From Nitrosopumilales archaeon (lineage in GTDB: Archaea > Thermoproteota > Nitrososphaeria > Nitrososphaerales > Nitrosopumilaceae), in assembly GCA_025350175.1 (NCBI GenBank), contig JANXYF010000051.1, positions 1-13,148 of the forward strand: 13,148 nucleotides of DNA. The letters are read 5' to 3'. Position numbers and translations under genes: made by a program. This document shows positions 7,229 to 13,148 of the stretch, in pieces. The notes beneath the pieces are model-generated. The model saw only the letters and a list, made by a program, of their open reading frames with translations, did no database searches and was not told the DNA's origin. The first letter of the stretch is position 1. Each line of letters opens with the position of its first letter.

Positions 7229-7594
7229 ATGCGTTCTAATGGAAACCATGGAAGATCTGAAGATGACGAACATTCAAAGACTGCAGAGATATCCAAAATA
7301 AAAAAAGAGATTGAAAATGCAGACAAGATATTCTATGACGAACTTGCTAGCAAATATTTTCTGCTTGACAAATTTAGCCTAGAACAATTAAAGGATATGT
7401 GTAATAGTCTACTTGGAAAATGTCCCGATGTAGAATATTATGAGGATGAACGTACAAACAAAATCATAGAGTTGCCGCAGTATAAGGAAGATTTCATTCA
7501 TTTCATAATTGATGAATTCCAATTTTCTGAAATCAGGGATTATGCACTAAGAAAACGCATAGTTATCAGCCATTTTTTTGAGAATAAAAAATAA
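7229..7594 (+). CDS. Hypothetical protein, 121 aa, helical and charged
   Basis: Family not recognised. The N-terminal 20 residues are polar and probably disordered (SNGNHGRSEDDEHSK). Residues about 22-60 form predicted amphipathic helices (ISKIKKEIENADKIFYDEL, then FSLEQLKDMCNSLL), with more helix in the second half around FIHFIIDEFQFSEIRDY. It has no signal peptide or membrane span, so it is cytoplasmic. Two cysteines, in MCNSLLGKCPD (58-68), lie eight residues apart, which is not a standard metal motif. ATG is well placed behind a TATA box. The stop is one base from the stop of the convergent propeller gene, so the two transcripts must overlap. No function is assigned. Confidence 0.7.
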   Translation: MRSNGNHGRSEDDEHSKTAEISKIKKEIENADKIFYDELASKYFLLDKFSLEQLKDMCNSLLGKCPDVEYYEDERTNKIIELPQYKEDFIHFIIDEFQFSEIRDYALRKRIVISHFFENKK

Positions 7595-7595
7595 G

Positions 7596-9029
7596 TTATT
7601 TGTTCAGTATGGTCAAGTTAAGAAACACAGTCTTTGTCACATAACCATCTGATGCACTAATTCCAACAGTATAATTTCCAGGCTGGACTCCCCCATTATG
7701 AAGGGACAACAAGACTTGTCTGTCATGTGAAAGGTTTACCACATCAGATGCAAACCGTACTGTCAGATTACCCAGTTCGGCAGTTGAAGTAATCGAGCTT
7801 GACGCATTTAAAGAGACAGTACTAGAATGAATCAAGTCACCTTGAATTTCCATATTAATCGTATCATCGAGTTTATTGGAACCAAGTGTAATCTCCTTTT
7901 TACTAGGTACAATTTCAAAAGGTACAGGAATATGCCCGTTTATCACCCCAACCTTATCAGTATTCCATTCAGAAAACCAGAGGATTTTTTCGTCATGAGG
8001 GTCTTGTGAAATGTTAAGAGGATATGTAAGATAACCATCCTTTGGAACAGAAGGAATAGAGTATTCAGTTAGCGTCTTATTTTCCAAATCAAAATACCCT
8101 ATCTTATTTCCCTGATGTTCATTAAACCATAAAAATTTTGGATGGTCTGTACCACGAATCCAAAAAGGTAACGTTGTGGTGTGAAAATGATTTTGGGATG
8201 TAGGATATCGAACTAGTTTTCCAGTATCAAGATCATATCGGGTAAGAAAACTTGTCCCATGCTCTGTCAGCCAGATAGAATTATTGTTTACCAGTAAATC
8301 AGTAGGTGATGAAAATACAGTAGCGTTGTAATTTGGGATGCTTTGAAGTGTGGTAATATTTTTTACAAAATCATTTTCCCTAGTAACTCGATATTGTAAA
8401 ATTTTTTGAGAGTCAATGTTAGCTGTCCACACTGAATCATTTTGTAAAAACACACCAGCTGGAGTTGTATTATTGCCAGTTTCAAATGATGAGATTTTGT
8501 AGTTGCCATCAGTAAATTTTTCTATCACACTAATTGTATCACCACGCAAAGTGGTAAACCAGATCTCTCCATTCTTTGCAACTTTCATCTGAAAAGGAGC
8601 CCCAGATTCAGAATGAAATAGGTGAAATGTGTCAGTTCCAGGCTCTAACTGCCATATGGATTGAGTGCCAAGACCTGAGAACCATATCTTTCCATCGAGG
8701 TCTTGTACCATAGTCCACACCATTGTTGAATTGCCCCGTCTAGTGTCAGGCTGAGAATTGTCTTTAATTGCAAAATTAGTAAAAACCCCACTTTGAGGAT
8801 CAAGTGAGAGCAAATTTTTAGGATCCGAGGTGGTTATCCATACCATACCATTTGTATCAACTAGTAGGGCGTTGGGTTTGGTTCCATCTGGCAAAGAATA
8901 TTCTTTAACATATGGCTCTGCATTCATGAGAGTCTTTGTAGAATCACTACCTTGCCAGGGAACTATAAATACAAAGAGTATAGCTGCAATTACTGCTACG
9001 GTTGCTACCAAGACTATTCTAATATTCAA
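7596..9029 (-). CDS. Membrane-anchored Vgb-like (streptogramin-lyase-type) beta-propeller
   Basis: The 477 residues have an N-terminal membrane anchor (about 5-25) and then a propeller of seven repeats keyed on xIWF(T/S)E: VWITT (63), IWFSG (115), IWFTT (156), VWTAN (200), IWLTEHG (252), LWFNEHQGNKIGYFDL (300) and LWFSEW (350). A beta-rich Ig-like domain (about 370-477) ends with GNYTVGISASDGY. The repeats match the virginiamycin B lyase (Vgb)-like superfamily, whose archaeal members are mostly uncharacterised; lyase activity should not be assumed. The domain probably sits outside the membrane. The TTG start is taken because no ATG or GTG lies before the hydrophobic segment and the frame meets a stop at 9066-9068. 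It is divergent from the 9121 gene. Confidence 0.78.
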   Translation of the reverse strand: MNIRIVLVATVAVIAAILFVFIVPWQGSDSTKTLMNAEPYVKEYSLPDGTKPNALLVDTNGMVWITTSDPKNLLSLDPQSGVFTNFAIKDNSQPDTRRGNSTMVWTMVQDLDGKIWFSGLGTQSIWQLEPGTDTFHLFHSESGAPFQMKVAKNGEIWFTTLRGDTISVIEKFTDGNYKISSFETGNNTTPAGVFLQNDSVWTANIDSQKILQYRVTRENDFVKNITTLQSIPNYNATVFSSPTDLLVNNNSIWLTEHGTSFLTRYDLDTGKLVRYPTSQNHFHTTTLPFWIRGTDHPKFLWFNEHQGNKIGYFDLENKTLTEYSIPSVPKDGYLTYPLNISQDPHDEKILWFSEWNTDKVGVINGHIPVPFEIVPSKKEITLGSNKLDDTINMEIQGDLIHSSTVSLNASSSITSTAELGNLTVRFASDVVNLSHDRQVLLSLHNGGVQPGNYTVGISASDGYVTKTVFLNLTILNK

Positions 9030-9090
9030 ATTACTCTGAATTTCTTTGGATAGTGTCTTTGCATATTAGTCTCTCGAAAATAGAGTCAAC

Positions 9091-9099
9091 ATAATATAG
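9091..9099 (+). promoter_or_regulatory. TATA-like box for the 9121 gene
   Basis: ATAATATAG is centred about 26 nt before the GTG at 9121, the leaderless spacing seen elsewhere in the window. Confidence 0.45.
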
Positions 9100-9120
9100 G
9101 AAATCCAAGTATGAGATTTT

Positions 9121-9636
9121 GTGAAGAAGCGATTTTATCTTTTTCTACCAATCTATTTTAGTTTCTTCATAGTTCTTGGGACATACGAAGTGATTCATCC
9201 TCCATTTAGTACAGATTCTGCAAGGATTGGAAACTATGAAATAAAGGTAGAAACCACTCCACCAGTTCCAGAGACAGGAAAGAACACTAGTATACATTTC
9301 CTAGTATTTGATGAAAATGCAAGACCTCTAGATTACTTTCGGATGGCCCTTCAAATTTATCACAACGATGATCTAGAAATCTCTCTTCCACCTGCTGATC
9401 ACAATTCAGGAAGATATGATCTAGATTACACATTCAAGGAATCTGGAAATCACGTAATCAGAGTTGATCTTTATGATCTCAAGAGTGGCCAGATATTATC
9501 GCATGCGTTCAATGTTGGAGTTCTAAACTTTTACATGAACGTGTTCACATATCTAGTAATAGCAGGCTTGGCAGGAGCTATCGGAATTATACTTGCAATA
9601 ATAATTTTCCAGAAAAAGATTAGCAAGACAAGATAA
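9121..9636 (+). CDS. Double-anchored extracytoplasmic protein, YtkA/CopC-like
   Basis: The protein is 171 residues: an N-terminal signal anchor (about 4-23), an external beta domain (about 35-135) and a C-terminal membrane helix (about 142-163) with a basic KKISKTR tail. The domain, with GNYEIKVETTPPVPETGKNTSI followed by FLVFDENARPLDYF and a GxYxxxYTFKESGNH stretch, resembles YtkA/FixH/CopC-like Ig folds used at the cell surface in copper or redox contexts. No clear Met/His-rich copper site is seen, so the metal link is speculative. The GTG start is forced: an in-frame TGA lies three codons upstream, and the ATG at 9111 reads in another frame. Divergent from the Vgb-like gene; both act at the membrane and might share regulation. 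Confidence 0.72.
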   Translation: MKKRFYLFLPIYFSFFIVLGTYEVIHPPFSTDSARIGNYEIKVETTPPVPETGKNTSIHFLVFDENARPLDYFRMALQIYHNDDLEISLPPADHNSGRYDLDYTFKESGNHVIRVDLYDLKSGQILSHAFNVGVLNFYMNVFTYLVIAGLAGAIGIILAIIIFQKKISKTR

Positions 9637-9643
9637 GAAATAC

Positions 9644-9721
9644 ATGGTCCTTTTGGCAGAATGCTTGGAGATTACCTCCGTTGAATCATTGCCTAGATTC
9701 GTGTGAGTTCTGCCGGACCAT
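9644..9721. ncRNA. Candidate structured RNA: 15-bp closing stem with two inner hairpins
   Basis: ATGGTCC (9644-9650) pairs with GGACCAT (9715-9721), and after a four-base TTTT bulge (9651-9654) GGCAGAAT (9655-9662) pairs with GTTCTGCC (9707-9714, one G-T pair). This gives 15 pairs. Inside, GGAG (9667-9670) pairs with CTCC (9676-9679), and GAATC (9683-9687) pairs with GATTC (9696-9700), making a three-way junction 78 nt long. Strand is undetermined; no strong TATA box fits the plus side, and a weak A/T-rich box at 9758-9773 could serve the minus side. It matches no RNA class I know: tRNA, C/D box and H/ACA features are missing. It could also be a folded 3' untranslated region of the 9121 gene, which ends 8 bp upstream. 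Confidence 0.4.
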
Positions 9722-9723
9722 CT

Positions 9724-9752
9724 ATCGTAAATCATCAGTATGACCTTACGAT
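9724..9752. repeat. Inverted repeat followed by A/T-rich tract
   Basis: ATCGTAA (9724-9730) and TTACGAT (9746-9752) are perfect 7-bp arms with a 15-nt loop, two bases after the RNA-like fold. Read on the plus strand it is followed by an A/T-rich stretch, so it may act in termination or be part of the same structured element. The rest of the gap to 9859 is A/T-rich with no gene that I can support. Confidence 0.35.
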
Positions 9753-9834
9753 CAGATAGTATTATAATTACAAATTATTTAAGAATTTGTATCAATAAAT
9801 ATATCATCAAATAATTTATATAAAAATTCTATAA

Positions 9835-9851
9835 TAAAAAAAGGTTTTTTT
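9835..9851 (-). terminator. Poly-T tract after the small membrane protein gene
   Basis: An A7-GG-T7 tract lies just beyond the stop of the minus-strand gene at 9860. Archaeal termination relies on T-runs, and the tract gives T7 on either strand, so it could end transcription from both sides. Confidence 0.4.
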
Positions 9852-9859
9852 AAGAATAA

Positions 9860-10054
9860 TTATTCAAGCATGGTCCAGAATCTAGAGTATCGGAACAATC
9901 CCACCCAACCAGATATGAAACACATAAGAGACAAAACAAATAACAAATACAATTCTCTCTTTCGGTGCGCAAGATCAAGATTTAGGAAGAGAACCGCACC
10001 TAATCCTATCAACCCAAAAAAAAACATCAACCTGCCCAGTCTTTTAAAATTCAA
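9860..10054 (-). CDS. Small membrane protein, 64 aa, two predicted helices
   Basis: The predicted protein has two membrane helices (about 9-27, FFFGLIGLGAVLFLNL; and about 36-54, LYLLFVLSLMCFISGWVGLF) joined by a basic loop HRKREL, a good hairpin topology. The family is not recognised. A TTG at 10054 follows an in-frame TAA directly, so the start is this TTG or the ATG at 10027. A TATA-like box (10081-10087, minus strand) lies about 30 nt before the TTG, favouring it, while GGCAGG just before the ATG favours the shorter form. The overlapping frame on the other strand (from 9870) gives a polar, low-complexity product and is taken as the shadow. Confidence 0.5.
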   Translation of the reverse strand: MNFKRLGRLMFFFGLIGLGAVLFLNLDLAHRKRELYLLFVLSLMCFISGWVGLFRYSRFWTMLE

Positions 10055-10080
10055 TTATTCACATAATCAAGACTGCCCGA

Positions 10081-10087
10081 TATAAAA
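10081..10087 (-). promoter_or_regulatory. TATA-like box for the 64-aa membrane protein
   Basis: Reads TTTTATA on the minus strand, about 30 nt before the TTG at 10054, within the usual archaeal range but slightly long. Confidence 0.4.
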
Positions 10088-10147
10088 CAGATCTACTGCT
10101 ACAATTTCATATCAAGACAAATTTTTCAAAAGTACGTGATAAAAGTA

Positions 10148-10600
10148 TTAACCCAGTCCACATTTTTGGTAATACTGTTGGTGATATTCTTCAGCCTTGT
10201 AAAATTCGGTTGCAGGAACTATCTGGGTAACAATTTTTTTTCCATATCTTCCTGATTTTTCAAGAGTATCTTTTGATTCTAGTGCTTCTTTTTCCTGCTC
10301 TGGCGTATGAAAGAAAATTGTAGATCTATATTGTATGCCAACATCTGGACCTTGTCTGTTCAGAGTGGTAGGATCATGATTATTCCAAAATACATCCAAT
10401 AGTTTTTTGTATGATATTTTTGAAGGATCATATTCTATCTGTATGACTTCGGCATGCCCTGTCGTATCAGTGCAGACTTGTTCATAAGTTGGATTTGGGA
10501 CATGTCCTCCCATATATCCAACGCTTGTAGAAGTTACACCATTTTTTCTAAAGTCATTTTCGATACACCAAAAACAACCAGCGCCAAATGTAGCTTTCAT
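10148..10600 (-). CDS. msrA: Peptide-methionine (S)-S-oxide reductase MsrA
   Basis: This 150-residue enzyme reduces S-sulfoxides of methionine, free or in proteins, usually with thioredoxin as electron donor. The signature GAGCFWC is at residues 6-12, with the nucleophile Cys9 and a second Cys12. Further conserved stretches are SVGYMGG (27-33), TGHAEVIQIEYDP (47-59), FWNNHDPTTLNRQGPDVGIQYRS (71-93) and QKCG near the end (Cys147, likely resolving). No signal peptide is present, so it is cytoplasmic, and no MsrB is nearby. The ATG lies 8 residues before the active-site motif, normal for compact MsrA. It is 32 bp downstream of the secreted-protein gene on the same strand with no strong promoter of its own, so read-through from the MarR operon is plausible. 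Confidence 0.96.
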   Translation of the reverse strand: MKATFGAGCFWCIENDFRKNGVTSTSVGYMGGHVPNPTYEQVCTDTTGHAEVIQIEYDPSKISYKKLLDVFWNNHDPTTLNRQGPDVGIQYRSTIFFHTPEQEKEALESKDTLEKSGRYGKKIVTQIVPATEFYKAEEYHQQYYQKCGLG

Positions 10601-10632
10601 TAATGATAATACAATTTACCTAGAATTAATTT

Positions 10633-11838
10633 CTATCGGGAGAGAAGGTAAATTGATTTTGCCACATCTAGATCAGAGACTTGGCCAGATACCCATTGAC
10701 ACAACATTGTCTTGTCTGGTGTTTGTCCCAAATTTTCAGAATCACTTGATATAATTATCACGCTAGTTGAAGCAAGATATTTCAAGGTAGATTGTAATTG
10801 AGTGTCATCAATGTCTCCACCACACCAATATCCTACAGTCTTTTTGACCCAAGAAGGAATCTGACTTTGGATGGGAATTACATTGACTACAAATGACTTG
10901 ATTACAGAGTTTCCATTTTGATCCCTAGCAGAACATGTAACGGTTGTCTTGCCCATGCCAAAAAATGAACCAGATGAAGGGCTACAGATAGGAGATTTGT
11001 ACCCATACAATATGGTCGAATTTGCATAGTTTACGTCTGTTCCTTGAGAGTTGGTTGCATGAACTGTCAATAGTGGAGCAACCATGTGTGAGACAGTATT
11101 TTGCTGAACAATACCACCCATAGAACCAACTGTTACAAATACACTGGATGGGAACGCATGGTCATCGAATCTAAATTCAATAGTAGAACCCAACTCTACT
11201 GGAAATCCATCTACTGAGGTAGGCAACTTTACAGTTGTCTCAAACATATTGGTATCAGGACCTGTCTCTCGCAATGTATATGGATTTGTTTGAAAAGCAG
11301 GATCTGCCAATGTGGTTTGGACTCCACCCATATGAAACTCAACCATGTCAAGTGGAATGTCATCAGGGCGGAAAGAATCCAGATTATAATCCGGAGCATA
11401 GATACTCAGTTTGAAATAATTTCCAATTCTAACATTTGATGTAGAACTAGATACCGGACTTGAGGGCGTACTTGTAAGAACCTTGGATTGAGTCTGTGTA
11501 GTTGGATGTCCAGAATAATCTGCCTGTTGGTGATATGTCATTAGTACAACGTCACCATTTTGCAATGGTTGTCCATTAACAGAGTCTGGCAAGGTAAGCT
11601 GAATTTGAAAAGTTCCAGTATCAATTCCAGTTTCTATCATGGTGCCAGGCCCAGAGACTGGAACACCATTTATTGTAAAATCAACTAGACCTGAAGTTGG
11701 TATAGTCATTACTGCTCTATGATCAGTTGATAAATTGATATCGGTAATGTAAAAAGTAAGTATTGTACCAGGTACAGCAGGTTCTGCATAGCACAGAGAT
11801 ATTGGTAATAAAAGTAGAATTAGAAGAAATCTTTTCAT
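10633..11838 (-). CDS. Secreted multidomain protein with tandem beta repeats and HYR-like domain
   Basis: The 401 residues begin with a signal peptide (1-18, cleavage after CYA). Two related beta domains follow (about 22-105 and 138-228), seen from the shared blocks ETGIDTGTFQIQLTLPDSVNG (69-89) and ETGPDTNMFETTVKLPTSVDG (191-211). Residues about 255-320 look like a HYR/Ig-like domain with Cys285 and Cys302, which may form a disulfide. The C-terminal part, IPSWVKKTVGYWCGGDIDD (327-345), is a divergent copy of the IPxWVKxxAxWWxxGxIxD motif common in exported proteins of this phylum; Cys339 and Cys380 may pair. ATG overlaps the regulator stop (ATGA). The role is unknown; an envelope adhesin or sensor is possible. 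Confidence 0.78.
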   Translation of the reverse strand: MKRFLLILLLLPISLCYAEPAVPGTILTFYITDINLSTDHRAVMTIPTSGLVDFTINGVPVSGPGTMIETGIDTGTFQIQLTLPDSVNGQPLQNGDVVLMTYHQQADYSGHPTTQTQSKVLTSTPSSPVSSSTSNVRIGNYFKLSIYAPDYNLDSFRPDDIPLDMVEFHMGGVQTTLADPAFQTNPYTLRETGPDTNMFETTVKLPTSVDGFPVELGSTIEFRFDDHAFPSSVFVTVGSMGGIVQQNTVSHMVAPLLTVHATNSQGTDVNYANSTILYGYKSPICSPSSGSFFGMGKTTVTCSARDQNGNSVIKSFVVNVIPIQSQIPSWVKKTVGYWCGGDIDDTQLQSTLKYLASTSVIIISSDSENLGQTPDKTMLCQWVSGQVSDLDVAKSIYLLSR

Positions 11839-12308
11839 GGGGTAACTTGCTCAGAAGTTTTGAAAGAACTAATCAGCTCATCAGAGTTATTAGTCATAAC
11901 ATCAAGAATTTTTCTGGCAGAATTAATTTGGTCTTCAGACAGTCCCATATAGATCATCTTTCTTAGCTGGAGAACTATCAATATTATTGAATCCACTGTT
12001 GACTCTGATTTTGAAGTAAGAAATATTCTATTGATTCGCCGATCTGTTGAATCTGCTCTTCTTTCAATCAATCCATTTTGTTCCATCTTATCCAATATTG
12101 GAACTAGTGTACTTCCATCAACGTAAATCTTGTCAGCTAGTTCTTTTTGGGTAAGTCCATCTGAGATATTCAAGGCAAGAATAATCTTCCATTGAGATGG
12201 CGTAAGTCCTAGTTGTTTCTTCATCTCAAGTTCTGCTAGTCTTTCCTGTGATTTTGAGGCAAGAAACACAGACATGGCTAAACTATTGCTAATATCCAAT
12301 TTACGCAT
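11835..12308 (-). CDS. MarR-family winged-helix transcriptional regulator
   Basis: The 157-residue form (ATG at 12308) has the MarR layout: N-terminal dimerisation helix, winged helix-turn-helix at about 37-100 (LTPSQWKIILAL, LTQKELADKIYVDGSTLVPILDKMEQNGLI) and the wing ERRADSTDRRINRIFLT (82-98) with the DxR motif, then C-terminal helices. It contains no cysteine, so OhrR-like thiol sensing is excluded and a small-molecule ligand or another cue is likelier. An upstream ATG at 12341 is rejected because it precedes or overlaps the promoter and adds residues outside the fold. The TGA overlaps the next ATG by 4 bp. A 14-bp palindrome just upstream is its likely operator, giving autoregulation and control of the divergent gene. 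Confidence 0.9.
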   Translation of the reverse strand: MRKLDISNSLAMSVFLASKSQERLAELEMKKQLGLTPSQWKIILALNISDGLTQKELADKIYVDGSTLVPILDKMEQNGLIERRADSTDRRINRIFLTSKSESTVDSIILIVLQLRKMIYMGLSEDQINSARKILDVMTNNSDELISSFKTSEQVTP

Positions 12309-12326
12309 GATATGTATAGTATTTAC

Positions 12327-12336
12327 TTGTATACAA
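12327..12336 (-). promoter_or_regulatory. TATA-like box of the MarR operon, palindromic
   Basis: TTGTATACAA is a perfect 10-bp palindrome centred about 24 nt before the ATG at 12308, the spacing for a leaderless start. It is both a plausible TATA element and a possible second, weaker regulator site. Confidence 0.5.
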
Positions 12337-12339
12337 ATC

Positions 12340-12353
12340 ATTGGTATACCAAT
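12340..12353. promoter_or_regulatory. Palindromic operator, probably for the MarR regulator
   Basis: ATTGGTATACCAAT is a perfect 14-bp palindrome lying between the TATA boxes of two divergent genes. The 11-bp block TATACCAATAG (12345-12355) recurs at 12359-12369, placing a second half-site over the promoter of the right-hand gene. A dimeric MarR protein bound here would cover both BRE/TATA regions and could repress both directions. Confidence 0.65.
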
Positions 12354-12355
12354 AG

Positions 12356-12362
12356 TTATATA
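12356..12362 (+). promoter_or_regulatory. TATA box of the divergent secreted coiled-coil gene
   Basis: TTATATA is centred 26 nt before the ATG at 12385, the leaderless spacing, and this decides the start over the GTG at 12370. It overlaps the second TATACCAATAG half-site. Confidence 0.6.
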
Positions 12363-12384
12363 CCAATAGGTGAATTATAAGCAC

Positions 12385-13071
12385 ATGAATTCTCAAAAGA
12401 CTTTGAGATATCTAATTCCCGGATTAGCAATAGCACTTGCATCAACACTGGGAGCAAATCCACAAAACTTGGCATATGCAATAACCCAGACCCCGCTTGA
12501 ATCCCATACGATAACTGGCCCAGACTTGAAGAACAATCCCATGGTTGCAAAGATCCTAAGTGAGATAGAATATTCTAAAAAACAAATAGCAGATTTACAA
12601 AAAAATCAAAAAAATCTAGAAGAGAATCAAAAACTCATTGCAGAGCAGAGACTAATTTCAAAACAACTACAAGATCAGGCTTATCAGATACTTCAAATGC
12701 AAACCGCCCAAAATAGCTCAGATAATGCATACAACAGATTTTTGGATACAATTCCAAGCAACGATACAAAGATGATATTTCATGACGAATTTGCATTTAC
12801 AAAACAAAGAGTAAATGCAGGACATGTTGCAATGCAAAAAGTGATTGCAAATGGGGGTACTTGGGATGAAGCAATACAAGAATTTTCAAAATATGCGGCA
12901 ATAAGATATACCGAGATGATATCTGTAAATCAAGCACTTAATGACAAATACATGCATCATGCCACAATAGGAAATATGCCAACTCAAGCAATACCATTTG
13001 ATCAATACGGTAGAGTTCCTGACGATTATATCAAAGCCCCAACCGCGGTGGTTAGCAATTCCAGAACTTGA
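12385..13071 (+). CDS. Secreted coiled-coil hypothetical protein, 228 aa
   Basis: A signal peptide covers residues 1-32 (basic start, hydrophobic core, cleavage after AYA). Then comes a long Gln/Lys/Glu-rich helix, about 50-110 (EIEYSKKQIADLQKNQKNL and on), predicted as coiled coil, and a second, more globular helical half (about 125-200) with Met and aromatic residues. The C-terminus is polar. The family is not recognised, though similar exported coiled-coil proteins occur in this phylum. It may attach to the cell envelope, as no C-terminal anchor is seen. The ATG at 12385 is chosen for its TATA spacing; a GTG at 12370 would add five residues. It is divergent from marR and shares the operator region, so it is probably a MarR target. 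Confidence 0.72.
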   Translation: MNSQKTLRYLIPGLAIALASTLGANPQNLAYAITQTPLESHTITGPDLKNNPMVAKILSEIEYSKKQIADLQKNQKNLEENQKLIAEQRLISKQLQDQAYQILQMQTAQNSSDNAYNRFLDTIPSNDTKMIFHDEFAFTKQRVNAGHVAMQKVIANGGTWDEAIQEFSKYAAIRYTEMISVNQALNDKYMHHATIGNMPTQAIPFDQYGRVPDDYIKAPTAVVSNSRT

Positions 13072-13081
13072 TTTAAAATCC

Positions 13082-13095
13082 CCTTTTAGTTTTTT
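13082..13095 (+). terminator. T-rich tract after the secreted coiled-coil gene
   Basis: A CC-T4-AG-T6 run 10 nt after the stop is the kind of T-rich sequence that ends archaeal transcription. It overlaps a possible start of the next gene, so the call is tentative. Confidence 0.35.
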
Positions 13096-13148
13096 GGTTA
13101 TTTGTCTAGTTGTGATAACAGTCATTTCTTTTGTACCCTCGTCATATG
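13094..13148 (+). CDS. Possible start of an exported protein (3' truncated)
   Basis: From a TTG at 13094 the frame reads through to the window edge and encodes a hydrophobic run, VICLVVITVISFVPSSY, that resembles a signal peptide core plus cleavage region. A GTG at 13112 is another possible start. An A/T-rich box at about 13071-13078 lies 20-25 nt before the TTG. With only 18 codons visible, coding status is uncertain. Confidence 0.3.
   Translation, partial: MVICLVVITVISFVPSSY

Noticed and set aside
9644..9721. tRNA gene, suggested by the 7-bp outer pairing and 78-nt length
   Set aside because: The stem continues for 8 more pairs after a bulge, there is no TTCRANN T-loop, and the GAATC hairpin has an 8-nt loop. 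I looked at both strands.
9553..9735. Minus-strand open frame of 60 codons over the RNA-like fold
   Set aside because: It overlaps the end of the 9121 gene, has an unconvincing composition, and runs across the inverted-repeat structure.
9700..9760. C/D box or H/ACA guide RNA on the minus strand (a CTGATGA-like sequence occurs near 9732-9738)
   Set aside because: No matching D box at the right distance, no kink-turn, and no ACA triplet after the hairpin.
9870..10085. Plus-strand open frame of 71 codons
   Set aside because: The product is polar and basic with no domain; the opposite strand gives a coherent two-helix membrane protein with a promoter.
12309..12341. Longer start for the MarR regulator
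   Set aside because: The extra 11 residues cover the TATA-like palindrome and are outside the conserved fold; the ATG at 12308 fits promoter spacing.

Overview
The window looks like chromosomal DNA from an ammonia-oxidising archaeon of the Nitrososphaerota (Thaumarchaeota), close to Nitrosopumilus, Nitrosarchaeum or Nitrosotenuis. The evidence is an archaeal TATA-binding protein, a PEFG-type C-terminal sorting signal of the kind known from this phylum, a methylmalonyl-CoA epimerase-like gene (a step of the 3-hydroxypropionate/4-hydroxybutyrate cycle), low G+C, many GTG/TTG starts, and TATA-like boxes 24-30 nt before start codons, which suggests mostly leaderless mRNAs. The assignment is inferred from gene content; no rRNA or other phylogenetic marker besides TBP is present.

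Layout. 1-372 is the 3' part of the epimerase-like gene (+). It converges on a secreted seven-repeat Asp-box (BNR/sialidase-like) propeller with a PEFG-CTERM tail (377-1783, -) and a 130-residue unknown (1826-2218, -). Divergent from these are a small charged helical protein (2358-2669, +) and a double-domain SagB/ThcOx-type nitroreductase (2696-4216, +), whose 3' end overlaps a stand-alone LigD-type 3'-phosphoesterase (4197-4637, -). Next come a DUF3311 membrane peptide and a sodium:solute symporter joined by an ATGA overlap (4711-6404, +), then tbp (6442-7002, -), a 121-residue unknown (7229-7594, +), a membrane-anchored Vgb-like propeller (7596-9029, -), and a double-anchored extracytoplasmic protein with a YtkA/CopC-like look (9121-9636, +).

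The sparsest stretch, 9637-9859, has no convincing gene but holds an imperfect 15-bp stem enclosing two hairpins, which may be a structured RNA. A small two-helix membrane protein follows (9860-10054, -).

The right end looks like one regulatory unit. A MarR-family regulator (11835-12308, -), a secreted HYR-like protein (10633-11838, -; ATGA overlap) and msrA (10148-10600, -; 32-bp gap) run in one direction. A secreted coiled-coil protein (12385-13071, +) is divergent. Between them lies a perfect 14-bp palindrome flanked by the two TATA boxes. I read this as an envelope or redox-stress module controlled by MarR. The last ~55 bases may begin another exported protein.

No CRISPR array, insertion sequence, tRNA, rRNA or obvious mobile element was found. 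Most genes are ordinary for an ammonia-oxidising archaeon. The less explained items are the nitroreductase with motifs split between its halves, the lone phosphoesterase, the MarR module and the RNA-like fold.
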